The notes beneath the pieces were generated by a model. The model searched no databases, had not been told where the DNA came from, and worked only from the letters and a program-made list of their open reading frames with translations. From assembly GCA_016213505.1 (NCBI GenBank), contig JACRAF010000061.1:62001-126000 (forward strand): a stretch of 64,000 bases of DNA, in the 5' to 3' direction. Origin of the DNA: Devosia nanyangense (lineage in GTDB: Bacteria > Pseudomonadota > Alphaproteobacteria > Rhizobiales > Devosiaceae). Both the position numbers and the translations under genes were made by a program. Positions 60,301 through 64,000 of the stretch are shown one piece after another (position 1 is the first letter of the stretch; each line of letters begins with the position of its first letter).

Positions 60301-60765
60301 ATAGCCGATCGCGGCGGCCATCCGGCCGACCTCGTCGAGATCGTCGGGCAGCGCCTCGGTCGCCGGCACCACCGGCACCGCCGAGGCGATCGCCATGTTG
60401 CGGGCGGCGACCTTGTTGCCCAGGTCGCGCATGGTCTGCGGCCGCGGCCCGATGAAGATGATGCCGGCGTCCTCGCAGGCCTCGGCGAACTCCGGCGATT
60501 CCGACAACAGCCCATAGCCCGGATGGATCGCGTCGGCGCCCGAGACGCGAGCGACGCGGATGTATTCGTCGATCTGCAGATAGGCCTCGACCGGGCCCTT
60601 GCCCTTGCCGATCAGATACGCCTCGTCCGCCTTGAAGCGGTGCAGCGCCAGCTTGTCCTCTTCGGCGTAGCAGGCGACGGTCTTGATGTTGAGTTCGTTC
60701 GCCGCGCGGAACACCCGGATGGCGATTTCGCTGCGGTTGGCGACGAGGATTTTCTTGATCGGCAT
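57325..60765 (-). CDS. pyc: Pyruvate carboxylase
   Basis: Biotin enzyme producing oxaloacetate from pyruvate and bicarbonate. In one chain: biotin carboxylase (1-450, KASWGGGGRGMR, EVNPRIQVEHTVTE), carboxyltransferase (about 530-1000, FTDTTMRDAHQSLLATRMR, HLHTHDTSGA) and biotinyl domain at the C-terminus with the biotin Lys1112 in EAMKME. 1146 residues, the standard size. It replenishes the TCA cycle. It stands between the Fic gene and a small phosphatase-like gene. Confidence 0.97.
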   Translation of the reverse strand: MPIKKILVANRSEIAIRVFRAANELNIKTVACYAEEDKLALHRFKADEAYLIGKGKGPVEAYLQIDEYIRVARVSGADAIHPGYGLLSESPEFAEACEDAGIIFIGPRPQTMRDLGNKVAARNMAIASAVPVVPATEALPDDLDEVGRMAAAIGYPLMLKASWGGGGRGMRRIMNEGDLRHEVSEGKREAKAAFGKDEMYLEKLIERARHVEVQLIGDEHGNLVHLFERDCSVQRRNQKVVERAPAPYLSQATRDELTGAALRLGKAANYRAAGTVEFLLDADTDKFYFIEVNPRIQVEHTVTEVVTGIDIVKAQIHIAEGAVIGTPASGVPPQDEIRLNGNAIQCRITTEDPEENFIPDYGRITAYREATGFGVRLDGGTAYAGAIITRFYDPLLEKITCWAPSPEEAIARMHRALREFRIRGVSTNLAFLENIITHPDFVNNRYTTRFIDTTPELFDIRRRKDRATKLLTYIADVTVNGHPEVRDRPRPPADASEPNVPAYEPLLIVEGSRQVLERRGPKGLASWMKEQKGVLFTDTTMRDAHQSLLATRMRSYDITRIAEAYSRGIPNLFSLECWGGATFDVAMRFLNEDPWERLAAVREGAPNILTQMLLRGSNGVGYTNYPDNVVKFFVRQAAKGGVDVFRIFDCLNWVENMRVSIDAVAEADKVAEGAICYTGDLLDPNRAKYDLKYYVALAKELAAAGAHVLGLKDMAGLLKPAAARKLIATLKTEIGLPIHLHTHDTSGASAATIMAAVEAGVDAVDAAMDAFSGTTSQPTLGSLAAALHDTPRDPRFDPKVIREISFYWEAVRTQYRAFESDLKGGASEVYLHEMPGGQFTNLKEQARSLGLESRWHQVAKTYADVNQMFGDIVKVTPSSKVVGDMALAMVSSGLTRADVEDPKRDVAFPDSVVGFFMGDLGQPPGGFPKELQKKVLKGKTPLTARPGSYLKDVDLEAERRKVEKDTGEKIDDLHLASHLMYPKVFADYLKTQDRYGPTAVLPTPVYFYGLDQGEEIFVEIERGKTMVINYLGRAETNEKGQVRVFFDLNGQPRTITVPDRLKVGEIQVRAKAALGDAKQVGAPMPGVISSLLIKVGDKVTAGDVLLSIEAMKMETALHAEADGTIAEVTVKPGDQIDAKDLLVRFE

Positions 60766-60826
60766 CGATTTGGGCCCGAGCGGGAGGGGACGAGACGTTC
60801 GGAAAAACGGCAGGGTCTTGCGACCC

Positions 60827-61246
60827 CTACTTCTGGCTCAGATGCCCCAGCAGGTGGGACATGTCGTATCCGGCATGCGCCGCCGCCGAAACGATCTCCT
60901 GCGCCGGCATCTTGCCTGCCTGGGACAGGGCCCACAGCGTCGTCGAGCGCGTGCCGGAGCGGCAGTAGCAGAAGACCGGACCGATGCTCCCCTCGAGCAC
61001 GGCCTTGGTCTCCTCGACCATTTCGGGGGAAACCCCCTCGCGGCCGAGCGGGATGAAGTGATAGCCCAGGCCCGCCGCCGCCGCCGCCGCCTGCATGGTG
61101 GCCGAACTGGGCTGCCCCGGGGCTTCGCCGTCGGGGCGGTTGTTGATGACGGTGGTGAATCCCGCCGCCTTGAGAGCGGGCATGTCTTCCGGGCTGATCT
61201 GCGGCGAAACGCTCACGTGATCGTTGATCCGCTTAACGTCCAACAC
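60827..61246 (-). CDS. TIGR01244-type phosphatase-like protein
   Basis: Small protein of the TIGR01244/DUF442 (BLH-like) group with a tyrosine-phosphatase-like fold. INDHVSVSPQISPEDMPALK and TTVINNRPDGEAPGQPS lead to the P-loop CYCRSGTRST. GTG at 61246 with GGGAG before it is the start; TTG three bases on is also possible. 139 residues. Relatives are fused to beta-lactamase-like sulfur enzymes; the function of stand-alone forms is unclear. Confidence 0.82.
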   Translation of the reverse strand: MLDVKRINDHVSVSPQISPEDMPALKAAGFTTVINNRPDGEAPGQPSSATMQAAAAAAGLGYHFIPLGREGVSPEMVEETKAVLEGSIGPVFCYCRSGTRSTTLWALSQAGKMPAQEIVSAAAHAGYDMSHLLGHLSQK

Positions 61247-61316
61247 GTCACTCCCAAATACGCCGCGGCTTCCCGAGGCCCTTATAGACGGGCGGCCAAT
61301 GGGGAAGCAACTGCGC

Positions 61317-62384
61317 CTATTGGCCAGCCGGTTTGCCCACCCATTGCTGCCACACCTCGCCGCGCGCCGCGACAAACGCGTCGGCGACGTTCTCGATGGT
61401 GGCGTTGGGCTCGTTGAGGTTCTGTAGCAGCGCGTTCATTTCGGCGAACGGCATATGGGCGCGCTGGAAATAGGCCGCCACCTCCGGCGCCTCGAGATAG
61501 ACCCATTGCGCCAGCGCCACGATCACCGGATCGGGGGAAAACGACGAGGGCTTGGGATCGGCGCAGGCCACCCGCCCGAGGCAGGCGAAGGCCTCCTTGT
61601 CGAACGGCCCCAAATCGACCGGCGCGAAGCCGAACTGCGCCAGCACCGCGTTGGGCTGCCAATAGTAGAACAGGATCGGCTCCTTGCGGCTCACCGCCTC
61701 GGCGATCAGCGTATCGAGTTCGAACCGGTTGGCCGGCTCGACCACGTCGAAGAGATCCGTGAGGCCGTTGGCCCGGATCAGATTGCGGTTGATCACCGCG
61801 CAGGCCCAGTCGGGCGGGCAGGAGATGAACCGCGCCTTCTTGCCGCCGGCGGCGAAATCCCGCCAATAGGCCTTGAGCGCCTCGACCTTGGTCAGGTCGG
61901 GATGCGCCACCACCTCGTAGTCGGGGACGAACCAGCCCTCGAACACCGGCTCGGCATAGGTCGAACCGGCCTGCCGCACCTCCTGGCTCTTGAGCGCGCC
62001 GTTCCAGATTTCGGGGACCCGGGTGATCCACAGTTCGGGCGCCACCGCCGGCTGGCCGTTGACCCCCATCGACGAGGCCGTGGCGCCCAGATCGCCCGGC
62101 ACCATTTCGGCGGCGCAGCCGAAATTGGCGCGGATCAGCCGGGCGTGGATTTCGGCCAGCAGTTGCGCCGACGGCCACTGCATCCTGGCGATGGTGATGG
62201 TCTGGCCGCCGCAGGGCGCCGGCGGCGCCAGCTCCTCGGACGAGGACGCGGCGGCCGCATCGGGCGGCGGCAGCGAGGTAACCGAGTCCTGGGCTAGGAC
62301 CGGCGGCACGACCGGGACGGCCAGCAGTAGCCCCACCGCCAGGGCAACAAAGACGCGCAACATCTGGGCCCGCCGCTCGCTCAA
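61317..62384 (-). CDS. Glycine-betaine-type ABC solute-binding protein
   Basis: Periplasmic solute-binding protein of the OpuAC kind, recognising quaternary ammonium or related solutes. Signal peptide MLRVFVALAVGLLLAVPVVPPVLA, then an acidic linker, and the OpuAC region (ITIARMQWPSAQLLAEI, EPILFYYWQPNAVLAQFGF). Four extra Cys (such as ISCPPDWAC and FACLGRVAC) suggest disulfides. 355 residues. No ATPase or permease gene is nearby, so it is an orphan. Confidence 0.8.
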   Translation of the reverse strand: MSERRAQMLRVFVALAVGLLLAVPVVPPVLAQDSVTSLPPPDAAAASSSEELAPPAPCGGQTITIARMQWPSAQLLAEIHARLIRANFGCAAEMVPGDLGATASSMGVNGQPAVAPELWITRVPEIWNGALKSQEVRQAGSTYAEPVFEGWFVPDYEVVAHPDLTKVEALKAYWRDFAAGGKKARFISCPPDWACAVINRNLIRANGLTDLFDVVEPANRFELDTLIAEAVSRKEPILFYYWQPNAVLAQFGFAPVDLGPFDKEAFACLGRVACADPKPSSFSPDPVIVALAQWVYLEAPEVAAYFQRAHMPFAEMNALLQNLNEPNATIENVADAFVAARGEVWQQWVGKPAGQ

Positions 62385-62589
62385 ACCGCCCGGACCCTAT
62401 GCGCTTCGGCCCGCCTGAGGCAACCGGCGCGGACCTTTACCAGTTGATCAAATCCGGATGACTCGCGATTACGATTTGTGCAATATCGCCCGCAGCGGAG
62501 CGCCTTTCGGGGCTCCCGACAAGACGTTGCACGTCTGAAGACGGCCGCTGACGCCGCTGGGGGCGAGGCAACCTTTGCAGAGGGACATC

Positions 62590-63807
62590 ATGAAGCACTC
62601 GAATAATTTCCTTGGCCTTGCGGCTGCGGCAGCCATTCTGGCCGCCACTCCGGCGCTGGCCGCCGACGTCACCGTCGGTATCCTCGGCGACCTGACCGGA
62701 CCGATCGAAAGCCTGGCCCCGCCGATCGTCGCCGGCGCCCAGCTCGCCTTCGACCAGGTCAACGCCCAGGGCGGCATTCTCGGTGGCGGCAAACTCACGG
62801 TCGTCGTCGGCGACAGCGCCTGCGACCCCTCGGTTGCCGGCCCCGCCGCCGACAAGCTCGTCAACACCGACAAGGTGACCGCGATCGTCGGCGCCTTCTG
62901 CACCGGCGCCACCATCGGCGCCGCGACCGCCGCGGGCATCCCGGGCGGCGTCGTCCAGATCTCGCCGTCGGCCTCGGCCCCGGCGCTCACCACTCTGGAA
63001 GACAACGACCTCGTCTTCCGCACCACCCCGTCCGACGCCTTCCAGGGCGTCAAGCTCGCCGACCTGCTGATCCAGAAGGGCATCAAGTCGGTCGCGCTGA
63101 CCTACGTCAACAACGACTACGGCAAAGGCCTCGCCGACGTGTTCAAGGCGCAGTACGCCAAGATCGGCGGCGCCGTGGCCGCCGACGTGAGCCACGAAGA
63201 AGGCAAGGCCGACTACCGCGCCGAGCTCGGACAACTGGCGGCCTCGGGCGCGCAGAACCTGGTGATCATCGCCTACGCGTCGGGCTCGGGCCACACTATC
63301 CTGCAGCAGGCCGTAGAGGCCGGTGACTGGACCGGACAGTTCGCCTACATCGGCGTCGACGGCATGATCGGCGACGAGGCCCTCACCGGCATCGATCCGG
63401 CCGCCGTCAACGGCAAGCTGTTCGCCACCCGCGCCGGCGCCTATGCCGGCGCCTCGGCGGACATCTACAAGAAGCTTGCGACCGACGCCGGCCTCGCCCC
63501 CGACGCAACCTATGCGCCGCAGGCCTATGACGCCGCGTTCCTGCTCGCGCTGGCGATCGAAAAGAACGGCACCGCCGACCGCGCCGGCCTCTCCAAGGCG
63601 CTGCGCGACGTCGCCACCGCCCCGGGCGAAAAGATCCAGCCCGGCGAGTGGAAGAAGGCCGCCGAGCTGATCAAGGCCGGCACAGACATCGACTATGACG
63701 GCGCCGGTGGCCCCGCCGAGTTCGACGCTGCGGGCGACGTCGATGGCGTCATCGTCGAAGTCGACGTGGTGGACGGCAAGTTCGTCGAAGTCGGCCCGGT
63801 CAAGTGA
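62590..63807 (+). CDS. Branched-chain amino-acid-type ABC solute-binding protein
   Basis: Periplasmic binding protein of the LivJ/LivK kind. Signal peptide (NNFLGLAAAAAILAATPALA), then ADVTVGILGDLTGPIESLAP and AFDQVNAQGGILGGGKLTVV, SPSASAPALTT and VALTYVNNDYGKGLADVF. 405 residues. AGGGAC precedes the ATG by four bases; the longer frame before it adds five residues. The transporter genes are not in the window. A terminator follows. Confidence 0.9.
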   Translation: MKHSNNFLGLAAAAAILAATPALAADVTVGILGDLTGPIESLAPPIVAGAQLAFDQVNAQGGILGGGKLTVVVGDSACDPSVAGPAADKLVNTDKVTAIVGAFCTGATIGAATAAGIPGGVVQISPSASAPALTTLEDNDLVFRTTPSDAFQGVKLADLLIQKGIKSVALTYVNNDYGKGLADVFKAQYAKIGGAVAADVSHEEGKADYRAELGQLAASGAQNLVIIAYASGSGHTILQQAVEAGDWTGQFAYIGVDGMIGDEALTGIDPAAVNGKLFATRAGAYAGASADIYKKLATDAGLAPDATYAPQAYDAAFLLALAIEKNGTADRAGLSKALRDVATAPGEKIQPGEWKKAAELIKAGTDIDYDGAGGPAEFDAAGDVDGVIVEVDVVDGKFVEVGPVK

Positions 63808-63832
63808 TCGGCTGACGCCGCTGAACGAAACG

Positions 63833-63862
63833 AGGCCCGGGAGCGATCCCGGGCCTTTTTTT
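63833..63862 (+). terminator. Terminator after the LivK-like gene
   Basis: AGGCCCGGGA and TCCCGGGCCT form a 10-bp stem around GCGA, followed by TTTTTTT. It lies about 25 bases after the stop. Confidence 0.9.
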
Positions 63863-63865
63863 GCA

Positions 63866-64000
63866 TCAAGGGCCGGGCGTCGCGAGCCGCCGCGCCTCGA
63901 TACGCGGCGTGTCGGGCCGCACCGTGATTGCGTAGTGATCGGCCTGCACGACATCGAGCACCTTGCGGGGGCGAAAGGCGCAGACGATTTCGCCTTCCGT
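63866..64000 (-). CDS. Partial gene, C-terminus only, unknown
   Basis: The last 44 codons of a gene that enters from the right edge: GEIVCAFRPRKVLDVVQADH and AITVRPDTPRIEARRLATPG, then TGA. The reading frame is open to the edge and codon use is normal. Not enough to name a family. Confidence 0.5.
   Translation of the reverse strand, partial: TEGEIVCAFRPRKVLDVVQADHYAITVRPDTPRIEARRLATPGP

Overview
The window is GC-rich (roughly two-thirds G+C) chromosomal DNA of an alphaproteobacterium, most likely a Hyphomicrobiales (Rhizobiales) member near Devosia or Pelagibacterium. That assignment is an inference from gene content: a SUV3-like helicase, an S4 protein, fdxA and a CarD regulator in a row; ftsE/ftsX next to a zinc-ribbon membrane protein and a CpdR-like receiver; argH/lysA beside tlpA; hisC-tyrC; DUF2125 and ChaC genes; single-chain pyruvate carboxylase; and dispersed palindromic repeats of rhizobial type. 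There is no rRNA, CRISPR array, intact prophage or insertion sequence. Almost all of it is ordinary chromosomal backbone, with small accessory insertions.

Layout. 0-10 kb: helicase, S4 protein, higBA toxin-antitoxin pair, fdxA, carD, M48 peptidase and nuclease-like protein, tRNA-Arg(CCT), CAP lipoprotein, tusA, D,D-carboxypeptidase. 10-20 kb: GH3 beta-glucosidase, a small drug-response cluster (HxlR regulator, AAC(3)-type acetyltransferase, MATE exporter), tRNA-Leu(CAA), DUF72 protein, dsbB, parDE, HNH nuclease, esterase, DNA glycosylase, gluQRS. 20-30 kb: a secreted DUF4360 protein and a neighbouring outer-membrane-type protein that appears to carry a DUF4360-like head, an epimerase/LysR pair, a cobalamin adenosyltransferase operon, DUF2125 and ChaC, then a lower-GC island (about 28.1-29.35 kb) with an odd tRNA, a coiled-coil/winged-helix protein and a decayed tRNA copy, followed by an unknown gene behind a LexA-type SOS promoter. 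30-45 kb: plsC-like, ftsX, ftsE, zinc-ribbon protein, CpdR-like receiver, winged-helix protein, tumE/tumA-like TA pair, lysA, ChaC, argH, tlpA, acetyltransferase, tyrC, hisC, phd/pemK-like TA pair, methyltransferase, gloB. 45-64 kb: GNAT, a small gene with a sigma-54 promoter, two membrane proteins, fumC, rpmF, ispA with a duplicated palindromic 3' region, ybaK, rhomboid protease, ispG, a short-chain dehydrogenase, small DUF proteins, Fic protein, pyruvate carboxylase, a phosphatase-like protein, and two periplasmic solute-binding proteins.

How the parts work together. Several themes recur. Thiol, sulfur and glutathione chemistry: dsbB, tlpA, tusA, gloB and two ChaC enzymes. Isoprenoid supply: ispG and ispA. 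Amino-acid synthesis: lysA, argH, hisC, tyrC. Carbon metabolism: pyc, fumC and the 3-hydroxybutyrate-type dehydrogenase. Envelope and division: ftsEX, the carboxypeptidase and the acyltransferase. Four toxin-antitoxin modules each sit beside a perfect inverted repeat that is a good operator candidate.

The least explained and most interesting signals are: the DUF4360-like/beta-barrel fusion, the SOS-promoter gene at 29.4-29.8 kb, the Leu-type tRNA body with a GTT (Asn) anticodon and its decayed neighbour, the sigma-54 promoter with flanking palindromes at 45.7-45.9 kb, and the tandem palindromic duplication after ispA. All functional statements come from reading the sequence and from family knowledge; no database search was run.
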